From Takakia lepidozioides (Eukaryota > Streptophyta > Takakiopsida > Takakiales > Takakiaceae), in the NCBI GenBank assembly GCA_030704615.1, contig CM060734.1:55134042-55198041 (forward strand): a stretch of DNA of 64,000 bases. Reading direction: 5' to 3'. The notes beneath the pieces are model-generated. The model saw only the letters and a program-made list of their open reading frames with translations, had not been told where the DNA came from and ran no database searches. The translations under genes and the position numbers were made by a program. This document shows, piece after piece, positions 46,356-59,640 of the stretch; the stretch's first letter is position 1, and each line of letters begins with the position of its first letter.

Positions 46356-46862
46356 ATGGCACAAGTGCAGTCACTTTTGGCAGCATGCGGGGGGGAGACA
46401 GTGAAGCTGTTTGATGTGTCCGTTGAAACAGGGGACCCTTGCACTTTCCAGTATACACCTTCGCCTGGTTTTCAAGTCAATTGCGCACGATGGAATCATA
46501 CCAGTAGGTCCCTTACTTGCCTCTTTGAATCATCGTATCGGTCCCTAAGCCGTTCCATTGCTGGAACCCCTCGCACGCTCATGAACCTTTATCTTTTGAT
46601 AAGGATACTTCTCGAGCTTATAGTGTGCCTTGTTATGCTTCATACTGAGAATATGTGGAAACCTATTGAAAGCTACGTTTGCCGCAAAATGGTGGTAGCG
46701 TGAGTACGTAGGGCCTGCTTGCACTTATCCTGAGACAAGCTGTGTACAGATTTGGTGGTTGCGAGTGCCGGTGAAGACCGGAAGATATCACTGTGGATGA
46801 AGAACGGGCAGGCAATAGGTGTGGTGCCCCAGCTTGGCGGTGAGGGGGACGATTCTATTGAT
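46356..46862 (+). CDS. NEDD1: NEDD1-type WD40 protein, first two exons
   Basis: In plants NEDD1 recruits and localises gamma-tubulin complexes to spindle and phragmoplast microtubules. Exon 1 (46356-46503) starts at an ATG and reads [30 protein letters not shown] and NCARWNHT. Exon 2 (46750-46862) continues in phase as [16 protein letters not shown] and [11 protein letters not shown]. This is the opening WD40 blade of plant NEDD1. After exon 2 the next obvious acceptor (46925) gives an early stop, so the following exon is not found; a 500-base assembly gap starts at 47241. The gene is therefore cut by the gap, or only a 5' fragment is present. Identity is strong but completeness is unknown. 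Confidence 0.82.
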
Positions 46863-47240
46863 GTGAGTGGTCTCTCGTAGTTACCTCCAGTCCAATCCCT
46901 TACACTTTTCCTTCTTTTTCTGTAGAGGAGTGGCAGTGAGTGATCTACAACAAGTTGCTGGAGCTGGAAGCCATCTAATTGATTATTCCAAACGTGGCGC
47001 CTTACGAGTACTTAGTTTCACTATGTGAGCTGATCCAGTCGTTTGATAATAGTAAGTTGCATGACTGTGGACATATAGTTTTCTTATAACATTCTTCCTC
47101 AAAATTTGGCTGCAATGGAGAAATGATTACATCACCGCATTGACAGCCTTGCAATGTGGTCAATAGAGAGGTGATTTCATTCATCATCCCTGGACGTTTG
47201 CTATGGTGTGTCCTTGAGGCCTTAGACCAGTAGATGTCAT
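46863..47240. other. Intron or flank downstream of NEDD1 exon 2
   Basis: Begins with a consensus donor GTGAGT. No third exon is recognisable before the gap. Confidence 0.4.
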
Positions 47241-47740
47241 NNNNNNNNNNNNNNNNNNNNNNNNNNNNNNNNNNNNNNNNNNNNNNNNNNNNNNNNNNNN
47301 NNNNNNNNNNNNNNNNNNNNNNNNNNNNNNNNNNNNNNNNNNNNNNNNNNNNNNNNNNNNNNNNNNNNNNNNNNNNNNNNNNNNNNNNNNNNNNNNNNNN
47401 NNNNNNNNNNNNNNNNNNNNNNNNNNNNNNNNNNNNNNNNNNNNNNNNNNNNNNNNNNNNNNNNNNNNNNNNNNNNNNNNNNNNNNNNNNNNNNNNNNNN
47501 NNNNNNNNNNNNNNNNNNNNNNNNNNNNNNNNNNNNNNNNNNNNNNNNNNNNNNNNNNNNNNNNNNNNNNNNNNNNNNNNNNNNNNNNNNNNNNNNNNNN
47601 NNNNNNNNNNNNNNNNNNNNNNNNNNNNNNNNNNNNNNNNNNNNNNNNNNNNNNNNNNNNNNNNNNNNNNNNNNNNNNNNNNNNNNNNNNNNNNNNNNNN
47701 NNNNNNNNNNNNNNNNNNNNNNNNNNNNNNNNNNNNNNNN
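47241..47740. other. Assembly gap (500 N)
   Basis: Exactly 500 unknown bases, the usual placeholder for a gap of unknown size. Sequences on either side need not be truly adjacent. Confidence 0.99.
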
Positions 47741-47960
47741 TAAAGGAAACACTGGGGAGCGATAGCTCACAAATCAGGCCCCTTAATTATAGTGAGAGGA
47801 GAAATACATAGGGCCCACCCCTGAAAAGGGGCAGTAGCCGCAAGGCGAAGTGGCTCTTAGTTACGCCGGCCTCGGCCGGAGTCGTCTCTCTCTGAGAGGA
47901 GAAAATAACCTCTTTCACATTAACCTCGCCGCTTTCGCATGGGACACCTTTGTGTTTGAA
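47741..47960 (-). repeat. SINE-like repeat copy A (partial, at gap edge)
   Basis: Shares GGAAACACxxGGGAGC, TAGCTCACAAATCAG, CCCCTTAAT and GTGAGAGGAGAAA with the SINE at 59641-59885. It carries a ~100-bp extra segment flanked by duplicated GAGAGGAGAAA and lacks the tRNA-like head. Confidence 0.6.
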
Positions 47961-48204
47961 TTGAGATACAAATTTATCTCAAGTATTCCTCATTGCAAGT
48001 GATGTCTATGTACAAGCATAAGACGAAACCTGGGTTAACATATATAGTACATTTTTGGTCAAATGAATGAGAGTACCATAAATTTTCAAAATCAACTGTT
48101 CATGCAGCTGGAGAAGAAGTGTACATTCGACGGCACAAAGACAAACAAAACAAATCGATCCGACATCCAATGGACAGTCGACCTGAATGGACATTTACAG
48201 GGGG

Positions 48205-48350
48205 TCGCACTCGGAGCGGCAGACCCCTCTACAAAGGACTGTGCAGCAGTTGTGGACAAGAAAGCACTGTTCCATTCCGTCCGGTGATTCATGGTCAGCC
48301 ACCGCGTTGTAGAACCTGTTTGCAACCCTCTTTTCCACTCAATCCTCAGG
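48205..48350 (+). other. Possible exon with a CxxC...CxxC zinc ribbon
   Basis: The frame reads YKGLCSSCGQESTVPFRP then GQPPRCRTC: two CxxC knuckles about 20 residues apart with a VPF+P linker, typical of a small zinc-ribbon fold. I do not recognise the parent gene, and no start or splice partners could be fixed. It lies between the gap and the lipase gene. Confidence 0.35.
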
Positions 48351-48479
48351 TCCAGACATTTTCACCCGTGTTATATCCCCACTCCAGCACCATGCCAATT
48401 TTTGCGGAGGCCATGGGGGATAATCTGACCTCGGACCTGCAACAATCTCTTAACAGATGGACCCCTTCTTTTTAATCTC

Positions 48480-49824
48480 AACTTTAAAAAATATTTGAAT
48501 TTCTTAGGTTATATCTTGGTTATCTCAGACATTAGAATTGGAGAAGCAATTGTTTTTTTGGGGAGTAACTTATGACTTAACTTTTGATTCCTTACAAGGT
48601 CCTGGGCCTCAAGGAAGAGTGTAGTGTGCAAGTTTTATTACAGCTTACTGTTAGGGAGATGATGTCTTTAGTATTGGCTATGGTTATAGAAGTTCGAGCC
48701 CCGGAAGTATGTGTACCTACAGAGCGACCGAAGCTCATAGCTTCAATTTTCTGTCCAGCTACGACGAAACAAGTACAATCTAGCGAAGGCTGTCCAATCA
48801 CAGGTGGTGGATGAAGATGGATTATGGCAGGATATATCTATGATGCTCGGAGAAGTGGGTACCGCCTGGTGGAAGATTTTTATATGAAGGTGCGAAAAAT
48901 TTACTTGTGATTAATTAGTTTATTCAATTTTGTTGGCAAATTTTCAAATGATATTGAGATTTGCCATGCTTTGCAGCAAGTTGCAAGTTTTGGACCATCT
49001 TTCCTAATGGCTTAGTTTGATGGACTAATCTAGTTCAGTGATATTGGTGGGTTGAGAAAATACCTGAGTGTAGTTTCCCATATTCTTACTTGTATGTTTC
49101 ATTTTACTTACACTCCGGATATCTTAATTTTGTAGTGTCTACCAAGTTCTGGAGATGGTGGTCAGCTCCACAGTCCTAGTTTGTGATACACATGTGTGTA
49201 CAAACAATGAACTAACTTGGAATGACTTCAAACCCATGATACAATTGTATGTATAGAAAACTTTCCTGTGAGAGATTTGGATTAATGATGAATTTGATTG
49301 TTGATCTTGAGATCCTTGTTTTTTTTTGGAGTTCCCCCATAAAACTGTGTTGAATTGTACTGAGTGGCATAGTTGCTTTCATCTTGGTACAAAAGGCAGG
49401 ATGAAAAGAAAAACCCAATACTATTGTACCACCTGGTTTGTAAGGCCCATGTTACATTTGTGAATCTTTGCACCACCTTGGGCACATACCGGGATGCACT
49501 TGCTGTCTCTGATGCATTCTGCAAGCATCTTCTTCGTCACTGCAGCTAGGTCACATGCTCAGAAAGAGAAAGTGACCTTTGAAAGGGAATGTGCATTGAC
49601 CTCTGGTTTGATAGCCTTTACTAGAAAATGACAACCTGAAAAATGCCATTGCATCCAGCTTGGAATGAACTTTCCCTTCCAATGAAGAGAGCATGCACAC
49701 TTACAGATTATAGCTACAAAACCTTCTTCCTCAAATGGGCTACTCAAACTTCTTGCGAGGTGGTTGAAGAAGAATGAGAGTGAGGACACAAAGCAAATCA
49801 AAATGGGAGAGATTCCTGGTACAT
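48480..49824. other. No gene recognised (3' flank of the lipase gene)
   Basis: AT-rich with a T-tract near 49315; no supported coding frame. Confidence 0.45.
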
Positions 49825-52509
49825 TTATGCTGTGGTACAAGCAGGGTCACAGTGACGCTGCAAATAATTGATGCCTTCACTAAGGTTGCCAAGCATGTGA
49901 TCTGACACGCACCATGGTGAGACCACTATCTCCGCCAAGTCCTCTTGCTTGGCCTCATGCAACACCCAGCTCACATTTTTGGCCTCATCAAATGAAGGGT
50001 ATGTGCCGATGTTTCTTTGCTGTGGGACATTTGAGCGTTGCTCCGGCATCTTGCCGCACCCTGGTGGGTCAGCTGCCAGCACTAGTAGCCTGCCAGGGGG
50101 ATACAGAGGCGGATGTTCCTGTTTCTCTTCCTTTTCCTCCTCCTGTTCTTCCTCATCCCCCTTCTCACTTTCTGGCTTGGGCGTATAACCCACCTTGTCT
50201 TGCACGTTTTTCACCTGCCAGCAGATTCATGACAATAGCTTAAGTCTAAAATCATGGCGATGATTGCTTGGCATCCAGGAATACTCGGAAAGGGATACAA
50301 GAATCCAAGCCAGTTTGGTGACTGAAAGCAGTGTTAATACCTGTATGCTGACGTCGTCCTGTGCTTGTTGGAAGGACTCACTGACACGATCCTGCGTTTG
50401 CTGGAACTTCTTCATAGACTCAGCTGCACTCTTTATATATTGCCAGTCCTCATCTCCTTGAGCAATTTCCTCTGCCTTATCCCAGTCGAAGTTGCATATT
50501 CGCTGCCGGAGTAGTTCGACAGACACCAGCGAAAATCGTGGGACAATGTCGTGGTTTGAAAGGAAGCTCGTCACAAAACTGCTACAATCGCGTGCCATGT
50601 CCAGCGTCAGGCATGCTGGGGTAGAGTAACCCCAGCACTCTATATTTTTGAACTGGTCTTTGAGCTTTAGTCCTGCCATTATTCCAACAGCGGCGCCCAT
50701 GCTGTGTCCTACAATAACAAGCTTCAGATTCTTTTGCAGCTTACCTTGCTCTTCAAATGCTTTATGTAAGTGGGGGACTACTTCTTCTACTAACTTTTCA
50801 GTAGCATGCACAAAACCTCCATGGCCTTGCCCATTCATGAAAGATTCAGCCGAAGCCCCTGCGTTAACCAGCATGTCCACAACCTGGGAATATGCCACAA
50901 AACAACGATTACGATCGAAAGTACTCAAAAATCCGTCACAACAGCAGAGAATGTTCTGAATTGACGTAGCTTGGCGTAGTCTTGTGACCATGTACATCTT
51001 TGGGTCCAGGGAGGGACAAAAGCAGTTTCACTAACAAGAGGGAGAGATGAAACCCTACTTGGTGGAGTGGCATTTACTGCACCTATAACGACATTCACCA
51101 ACCTGAGAAGTTCCTCGCACTGTGAGCACAACGGCTCCATACGGTGCATCAACACAAACTGCATATGCAGGTCGAAGGGAGTTCTGATCAGGCGTCCACT
51201 GCGCTGCAACAATGGCTGATTCTGGAAGGTGAGTCTGCAATGAGAAGGACGCAGGATCGAATACGTAGACGGCTTCTGCCATAGCTCGCCAATGCTGCGC
51301 ACGCTCCAAAAAACGAGGATTTTGAGCGAAATCCTTCGCTGGTTGTCCAGGTGGCTTGGGAGGGGCCTTCTCTGTAACCTGCAGGCGATTTTCAAGGTTT
51401 GAGAGGGTCCTTGGGCATGAAGACCATGGAGATCCTGGGTCCTGGACCTTTTAAGAAACTCGATGTTACAAAATTTGTGGGTGAATTTGAGTGTACGGGC
51501 ATGTATCTAGGACATTCAGCAAATTGCTTGCTGCTAGCAAATTCCCAGGAGAGTCCAGTATGGTATGACCTCCAAGAATATTCAGCAACGCAGGCACATG
51601 GAGGACAATCTGCACGAGAACTTCAGTCACAGACAGATACACAGCCAGGGTTTACGTCTATACCTTCGCCATGGCAGCAAGGCCAAGAATAAGGTCCTGA
51701 AAAGACCAGGGTCCAAGGTTGGATTGCACGGTGGTCGCCCCCCGTGCAACGATGTTCATAGGCGAGTCACTTCCTCCCCCTCCACCGGCATTTTTTTCCT
51801 GGAATTGGGACCATCTCTTCTTGCCTACTATATAGGCCCCCGCTGCCGCACACCCTAGGAGCACGAACGTCATCATAATCCCTGCCTTTCCTTTCCAATT
51901 CAGCTTTTGAAACTGTTGCACTCGATCGCTGAAAGGCGTGCCCTGCTCCGAGAAGGTGGAATGATTGGCTGACGCCGCTGCAAATGGAGCTGCATTTATG
52001 AGTTTCGATGGATCATACAGACATGAACAAGTGGAGACAGTGAAAGATCTCTCTAGACTGGTCTTCCCCAATGCTGGACCAAAACCGGAGGCAAATTTCG
52101 CTGAGCTTTTTGATTGCAGGTCCTCAAGCAATTCCTGCTCATAGGAACTCGGAATCGATGCAGAAGACGAGGAAGTAGACACTGGTACAGATGCAGGAGA
52201 GGAAGCACCGGCACGGCACCGCACTACCTGCGGATTTGAGCTTCCCTTCTTCAGTCTCAGAACTCTCTCAAAACTTCTTCCCAACCTTTGCACGCACGTT
52301 GCCTTCCTCAAACATGCACCACTCAAAGATGATGAAGAAGAAGAGAGAGGTAAAGAAGAAATGCTCATCAAATTTTCGCTCTGATTTCTGTACAATGCCA
52401 GACTTCTCCAAAGACAAGACACTAGAGGTGATGCACGCAAATGTGATGCAGAGGAAGGACTGTAGAAATTACATGAAGAAGTGGGCAGCATCCTCACAGA
52501 TCGCTGCAT
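49825..52509 (-). CDS. Class-3 lipase, sn-1 diacylglycerol-lipase type
   Basis: Four exons on the minus strand (51664-52509, 51103-51378, 50341-50883, 49825-50214), all phase 0 with GT-AG borders, give 684 residues. The ATG at 52509 was chosen because the Ser-rich N-terminus after it (MQRSVRMLPTSS..) looks like an organelle-targeting peptide; the frame is open further upstream. A membrane segment (MMTFVLLGCAAAGAYIV) lies near residues 210-230. The lipase domain has VLTVRGTSQ, VGHSMGAA with the nucleophile at S435, and NHDIVPRFS with the acid at D486. The C-terminal exon has an acidic Glu/Lys stretch, YPPGRLLVLA and VSDHMLGNL, as in the plant DAG-lipase/calmodulin-binding-protein-like group. 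It likely hydrolyses membrane acylglycerols; substrate and compartment are inferred from the family. The gene appears intact. Confidence 0.88.
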
Positions 52510-54161
52510 TGTGATGCTGCTAGTGGCGGCCAGCCCTTCCGTGCAAACAATCTCGCTCGAGATTCCTGTCGATCCTTCACTGCCCCGCTTTTTGGCCCTC
52601 TCTTTCTCTACCCACCCTGCCCATGCAGCAGCCACTTGGCACTGCGTACGTGGTGCCTTTTTATCACAGCCTTTTTGCCGTACAGACATCCACGTGTTGC
52701 ACTCTGGTGCTCTGGATACTGCACGTGGCGAACACTCATACGGTGCCACTGATTTCCTACTCTGGTGATTATGGGTTCGAACTTGACTCGGCCTTGCGGA
52801 GATGGGTTATGTTCCTCGCAAGAGCTCGTTGACAGAGGAGCGGGTTCTTTCTGATGTTGCCCTTTCTCTGCATCACGGGGAAGAAGAAAGAAGAATAAAG
52901 AAGAGATGGGCGATTGCATTTGTCTGTTAGTTTTCCTTCTGAAGTTTCCATGGCCTTCGTGCACAGCAATGAGAAGATGTGGCATAGCATTGAAAGAAAG
53001 AGAGGTCACTAACAACCGAGCAGCTGAAGTTTGCACACTTGTTTCTGAGACTTGATATTTACAGTTTTGTTGCGCGACAGATTTGCCATAGTACATTGTG
53101 CGGAATGGGCACGGAAGGATCTTGTGCAGAAGGACAGTATACCAAGTTGGGCACGAGACTTGAATGCAATCAAAGTGTGGTGGTAATGGAACATCAGGCA
53201 TGGCTGAAGAAATCTGAATTATGTGTGTCGAGAGAGAAATGTAGGCTGCTATGGTAGACCTTGGACTGCCAAGGTTTATTACAGGAGTGAGGATTGTGGT
53301 CATTTGCTTGCAATCCCATCTATGTCTGAGCTAAGCACATCTTTGCAGGGTCGCCAAGTCCTGCACATGCCACAGAACGATCAGTAACTTGATGGGCAAG
53401 TTGTAAGAAAAGAAAATGTGAACCTGTAGACGAGATTTTGTAAGAGACTAGGAGTGAAGAGGGTAAGACTCACCAGCAAGATGGTGAGGAGGGGGATGCA
53501 TGCGATCCCTTTTCTGGATCTCAGTGATTCTTTGCCATGTCTCATGGCTGAACGTCGTGGCTTTGCAGCGTTTGCAATAGCTCACGATCATCCTAGCTCT
53601 AGTACGATGCAACTCCAATACGCCAGTTCCTGATTCATCCTTAGGGCCCTTGGAGAGCAAGGAGGGATTTGGTGCCTCAGACACTCATGCTTGGTCTTCT
53701 GTATTTGCGGTGTGGGTGCCAATCGCTACACCGTCTCTCTTTCCTTCTAGAGCTATATTTCTATGTACAACTGACTTTGATGTACTACTTACAATCAGTC
53801 TATACCCACATTTCTACTGCATCAGTAGGCAAGTGGCTATGGCTACCAAATCCTGTATGTATTTCTCAGAAATTGTGCTAGTGTCGCAGGAAAATACCCA
53901 TTCAAAGAAAACAACGCAAGGAGAGAGCTTGGCTTCAAGGCCGCCGGATGATATGCCCCTGAATTCAGCCCCTGCACAAGCAAACATTCTCTTTGTATCA
54001 ATGCTCTGTACCTATGCAGGCAAGTCAAGCTTGCATGTTCTGTGAGCAGACATATGAACACAACCACAACCGCTTAAGGTCAGAAATGCCAAAAGACTTA
54101 AGACTAGCCCCGCTACCTGTAGTTTGGACCAAAGAAACTCCACAAGAACTTAAGAACTTAC
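52510..54161. other. Intergenic stretch; one possible unassigned exon at 53476-53684 (-)
   Basis: The minus-strand segment 53476-53684 codes for a Cys-containing stretch (YCKRCKATTF..WQRI) and ends at a consensus donor GTGAGT. It does not join in phase to the MIP1-type exon upstream, and I do not recognise it. Nothing else is supported here. Confidence 0.35.
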
Positions 54162-56474
54162 TCAGATTTTGGCTGAATAGGCTTTCTAATGCCTCGATAG
54201 TAATGACGATGGGGGCCTGAATCCGTTATCTTACGCGCCTGTTCAAGGCCGTAGGGATCGGACGTGTCTATCTTGCCGGAACCACTCAATTCCTGGAGCA
54301 TTTGTAAGCTTGCACTGCTCTTGATTGCAAAGATCTGGGAGCTCGTGCTGGAACCAGACGTAGTCTTAGGAGCTGAGGAGGATGTGCCTGAGACTGATGC
54401 CGAGCCTGGTCGCCTCATCTTGTCGTATAGATTTCCAAGTAACTTCACCACTTCTTCGGACAAACGATTGGGATCTTTGATTTGACCGCAGAGCATCCTC
54501 ACTTGATCCGCCTGTGAAACGAATACGTTCGGTCATTGGTAGAACAAACATGAAGAAGATGGAAGACATAAAAACAAGTGCCCAAGCTTTAGATCTAGCC
54601 ATTCACAGTCGCTGTCACACATCAATTATTACAAGAAGGAGGATCCTTGGAAAATCACCTCAAAATCGGAAAGCTCCTCGGTTTCCCTATAATCATCTGC
54701 AGGACGGCCGCCACTTCTCGATTTCTCCGTTGAAACAGATGCTCTCCTGGGGACAACTTTGGAAGACATTGGATTCTTTTTCGTCTTGGGAGTTGCCTCT
54801 GGCAGTAAAGAAGATTTGGCAGCACGGGCTGTAGTGCTTGAACTGTTGACCGCGGATCTATGCTTCAATCGTGGGACAGGGCGCTTGATCTTTGCATTTC
54901 CCGCCCCTGCATCTGTGGAAGCATTTTGTTGAAGGAGACCAGGAGTGGGATCTTTCACTGGGTGTTTCACTGAGCGCTGTTGTCCTCCCCCAGAGCTGGG
55001 CATCCTGTCGGCAGGAGCGAGCACTTTCGTAGAAGGGTGCTGGGCTTGAGTGCCGGTGCGAGTCGGCCTGCCATTTTGAATCCTCTTCATTGCGAAAGCG
55101 CTTTCCCGTGCGCTAAGTTTGAGCGATGCAGCTACGAAACTCTCTTGACTTGCCTTCTTTGTTGACGGACGTTTGGTAGGAACGCTGCCCCTGTCCTCAC
55201 GATTCGTTCGGAGAGATGATACAAGTACAGCCTGAACTTTAGAATTTTCCTTTGTCTTCTGCTTGGGTTTGCCTGAAGGGAGTCGGGATTCAGGGGGGTC
55301 GGGGGTTGGACTATTAATTGCCTTCACTGTCAAAGGTTTGCCAGGAATGCTGTTCCTGTCACCAAACTTCGTAATCTTGGATACTGCAGCACGAGAACTC
55401 TCCCGACGTTCTTTCGTTTTTATTGACGGTTTGTATGCAGGAACGCTGCCACAATCATCAAGCTTCGTGACTGGAGAAGGTATATGTACAAATCCTTGAA
55501 GACTATTCTTCTTGTTTGTAAAAAGCTGAGTATACACGGTGCCCTTGTTGTCCCGGTTTGTCGGCTTGGGTGGGACAGATCCCTCTCGCAGTTCTTCCTT
55601 TGTTATCATACAAGGGTTGCTAACAACGCTGGCCTCATCGACGAGCTTTGTGGACGGAGAGGATAGTTCAGATTCCTTCTCGAGTTTCTTGCGGAGAGAC
55701 CCTGCATGTCTTTCGAGGTAGACATTTTCTTCTTCCAGTAGTGCTACTTCAAACAGTAGCTCTCTTACCTGCAGATCACATGGAGTTGAGAATAAATCAG
55801 CGAACTGCGAATAGCTCATGCATTGATAGAGAGGCTCAGGCAATCAGGCCTGTATGCATGTCAATATAATGAGCCTCATCAACCTTCAGTCTTCCCCTGC
55901 CAGTATAATTGTAAAAGTGTACACATCTTATTGCCAAAGTAGGCCCTGGACCCACCTCGCCGGGAATCTGGGCAGTGATCCGTGGCAGGGTACCCAATGG
56001 TCTGTGGAAGCCACGATTGAGTGCCTGGCGCAGATTGATCTCCTCTGTGAGCTTCTTCCTTAAGTCCACTACCTGCTCATCCACAAATTACCTAGAGCTA
56101 GATCATCAGTTCCTTGCGCTGAAAGAAACACAAACGGAGGTAGACCTCAGTTGGCCCATACGTGTTTGAAGAGATTGCAGAAAACGGAGCTTTTACAATT
56201 ATGTACATGTTCGAATTATATGTCGTTTCAGCGGTGATGGCATCCACTCCACGCTCAAGTTTCCAGCCTCAAAGTTGGCCATTGCCGAAAAGTGGAGCTG
56301 ATCAAGACTGGCCCTGTTACGATCACTCCAGATGTCCTTCATCTCCTATTGCCCATCCCTAGTTATCAATTAAAGAGTGCAGCATCGACTTACGTCTTTC
56401 TCTAGAGAAATCCGATGATCTTGAAGCTCCCTTATGCCAGCTTCCTCAGGCTTCTCTGGAGCTATCTGCTTCAC
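54162..56474 (-). CDS. MIP1-type leucine-zipper protein (ternary complex factor family), partial
   Basis: Minus-strand exons 56394-56474, 55956-56072, 54659-55768 and 54162-54511 join in phase (27, 39, 370 and 116+ codons). HRISLEKD-VVDLRKKLTEEINLRQAL followed by VRELLFEVALLEEENVYLERH is the N-terminal coiled coil of the MIP1 family. The large exon then gives a Ser/Lys-rich disordered region, and the last exon gives DPNRLSEEVVKLLGNLYDKM, the segment normally found ahead of the DUF547 domain. That exon ends at a strong donor (GTAAGT), so the protein should continue; I could not find DUF547 exons in the next 1.6 kb. The first exon and start codon also lie beyond 56474. Family members act in protein-protein complexes; no precise role can be given. 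Coding quality is good, ends unresolved. Confidence 0.75.
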
Positions 56475-59400
56475 CTTCACAGCACAACATCCAGACCGTA
56501 GGTAGTTAAAGTTCAGTTTCATTACAGTGGATACTAGGAACCAACAAGGAAGTACATTGGTCCCCCCAGAAAGCAGAGGGACAACAAGACTAAGTTACAT
56601 GCTCAAAGTCAACGATAAAGTTCTTCCAAGTACTTGTTTGCACATGATCATAGTGGGTACCTTCAAATTGTGATACTTTCAGGACAGATCTACATCTCTT
56701 CGTTACTAGAACCTTACCCAAAATAGAGTCATTGACAGACAATATGCACAACAAATGCTCTACAAAATGGCATCGAAGATTTCTGAATTCTGGTTCCAAA
56801 TCGGGGCCAGGAAGACGTGCTTCCTATGCTACAGTAAGCAATGTTCAGTCATCGCATGTGACTTGTATGTCTACAGAGCTCTCAATTGACAAGCTTCAAC
56901 TTGGGAAAGCAAAAGACAAGGCCATTATCTGGATCTCGATGTAGATTGTCCATGATCATCCAAAATGTCAGCAACATTAGCAATCAAATCAAACCGCACT
57001 TTTTGTGAGAACGGTGAGACAGTAACTACCTGAACATGTCACGGAGCAACGAACCAAGTCTAACAATACTGCATCTGGATAAAAGAGGTACCTAGCTAGG
57101 GATTTTAAGAAGCTCAGGGAGGATCGATACCTTGGCATTCTTATTGAGATTTCGGAGAGAGGGAACATGTGACACACTACATCGATTGTCCTGCATTGAT
57201 CACTCTCTCCCTAACTGCTGTTCCACAGACCAATGCCCAAAATTTTGAATCATGAGCAAGTGACCTCATGACAGATTTGTCAAGTAATTACGGGCATGGA
57301 CTTGATGGTGAACATAGTAGATCAGTCCTAAGAAGCCCAAGTTTTTCATTCTAATCATTACCACAAAAGTGAATCCTCGGACCAAGATACTTCAACCTGA
57401 GTCTTAATTATTCAGCTTCTTGGCTATATCTAGAGACTCTAAGCACTCCTAGACTATCGAGAATTGCTGTAATACTATGACCCGGACGTGTGCAAATGTC
57501 CTTGAAAGACAGTCCTGAGGATTTCGACGCAAAGTTTTGCTGTGCTACAGGAAGTAACTATTTAAAGACAGAAAACAAAAAAATGTTTGCAACATGAAAC
57601 GCCACTCCAGCTTGAAGAACTCCTACAGTTAGTTAGACTGAGATCGAGGGTTTGTGCAAGCTTACTTGGAAGGTGCCTCATTTGTTTGCCTCTACACCTG
57701 CCCCAGCCTGCAACCCACACGGCAAAGAGAAAAGATGAGTGATCATAGCACTGCGTACACGATCAAGTGTACTTTAAAGCTTTACTCGATATCAGACAGA
57801 GGGGGACAAACACAAACAGCGAGGAGAGAGCGAGCTCGAGAGCAGACCGGTCTCCGAAGGCCCACTATATTGTCCTGGGTCCAGCTCGAGTCTGAGAGCT
57901 CCAGAAAATGACATAGATCTAGAAATGCGGGCTGACGAGCTTTACCGATTTTTTTAGTCTATCCTGCCGTTGCTGTCCTGTATTCGTGGCTCCTTCCACA
58001 CAGACAACAAAGCTGTCATTCATGGCAAGCAAGAAAGCGCGGAGACAGTGAAAGCTGCGAGAGGAAGTTACCTGCATGCTGTCTCTGCTGCACACACCCC
58101 TGGGATGGACGACTGTCGTCTCCATCCATCCATACCTCCTCCGTCTCTTAATGGATGAAGATTGCATCGATGGATGAAAATCATACCATATATTTTATCC
58201 ATATTTATATTAAAAGAAATTAATTAATTATACTCCATATTTAAACATTTGTTCACAGCTGGCATAACTCTATAATGAAACGAAAAGGGACCCACTGCAT
58301 GGCTATCGCCCTTTTCCTCGGACAGCCAAACCAGGGCGGGTTCAATTAACCACGGGGTCAGATTAACCTTCATTAAAGCGGGCCGGGTCAGCTACGGCGG
58401 GTCAATAAATGGGCGGGTGCCAACAGCGAGGGACCCGCGCAGGCGCACGGGCGGAACTCATTCAATGCAACGAGCGCAATCGTGGCACCTCGCTCGTGCC
58501 ATATTCCCGCGCACGTCTGCAGGTTGGATGGATGAACGGCCGAATCCGCATTCCGGGTTTCCGTTGTATTCCATCCGTCGGGCGGAATCGACCGGCGACA
58601 GGCGGACGGGTAACCGGCAGCCAGGCGATTGGGCGGAGGTGCCAATCGCCAGCCAGCGTAGACTACCTGGCCCGAATACCCGCAGGAGATGTTGGGGACA
58701 TTTATAGGCTGGCACACTGCACGAATTGGGCAAACGTTATGGGATAATTGATGGAGGGCCGCCAGCCTGCCAATTGGTTATTGGTCGTTTGCAGGGGCCC
58801 TCCCCCGTAGCCGAGCTTTGGATCATGGAATATTGCTGTTATGTATGGGCCTCCAAAGGTTCTCAGAAACCTGAGGCTTGGTGGGCCAAGCTTGAAAGCA
58901 GCTCAGGTTGCATTGCATGCTTATTACTAAGGCCTACAAGAGTGCAGAGTAGAGAGCACAGCTGGGCTGGGCTGCTTGTGCTGTAAGTTGGATCTCATCA
59001 GTTTCACCTACTTAAGGGTGGTACAGTTTCAGAGGGAAGGGCTGCATTGAGAAGACACACAGCTCGGATCTTCACTCATTCGGGTTGTGATTCTTAAAGA
59101 CCAGAATAAATTATGCAGTGCAACAAAGATGTTGGGTTACACGCTTCTCATCACAAGGTCAACATTGCAATGTCCCACATCAGACAGTTTGCTCTGCTTG
59201 CCATCCCTTCTCTTCACAATCGCAATGAAAAGAGAGGGAGTGGATCTGCTTTCAACACATTTGTAGTTCGGGGGTCCACTTTCTTTTTCTACTTTTGACG
59301 CTCGGAACACTAACACTACCCTCTTTTAGAACTAAAGTGATCGTTCTACAATTAACGGAACAATGGAGTAATGGGTCCAAGCTGTAGGGCCGTTGCGCTG

Positions 59401-59640
59401 GAGCTTCATGGTGCTGACCACTTCACCTCCATGATCCATCGTGACTCGCGCCATGACTTTCTTCTCTTGTAGAGTTCAAACATTTTTCATTGTCAAATCA
59501 TCCCTTGGTTGATGTGTTCCAAAAATACAGGAACCAATAGTTGTGCCTCAGATGTCAGTAGTCAGTACACTCTACCCGCCATATCTGTTTACGCTCTTCA
59601 GTATCTAAGTATTGTGTTTTTGTTTTTACTCCCGAAGATT
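56475..59640. other. No gene recognised
   Basis: Probably includes the 5' exons and promoter of the MIP1-type gene in the first kilobase. 58390-58720 is GC-rich with open frames on both strands that match nothing I know. 58190-58245 is very AT-rich. Confidence 0.45.

Noticed and set aside
47234-47770. Long open frames on both strands across 47241-47740
   Set aside because: They consist of N bases translated as X; this is an assembly gap, not a gene.
58388-58747. Overlapping frames on both strands at 58.4-58.7 kb
   Set aside because: Open frames are expected by chance in this GC-rich patch; no family resemblance and no splice pattern.
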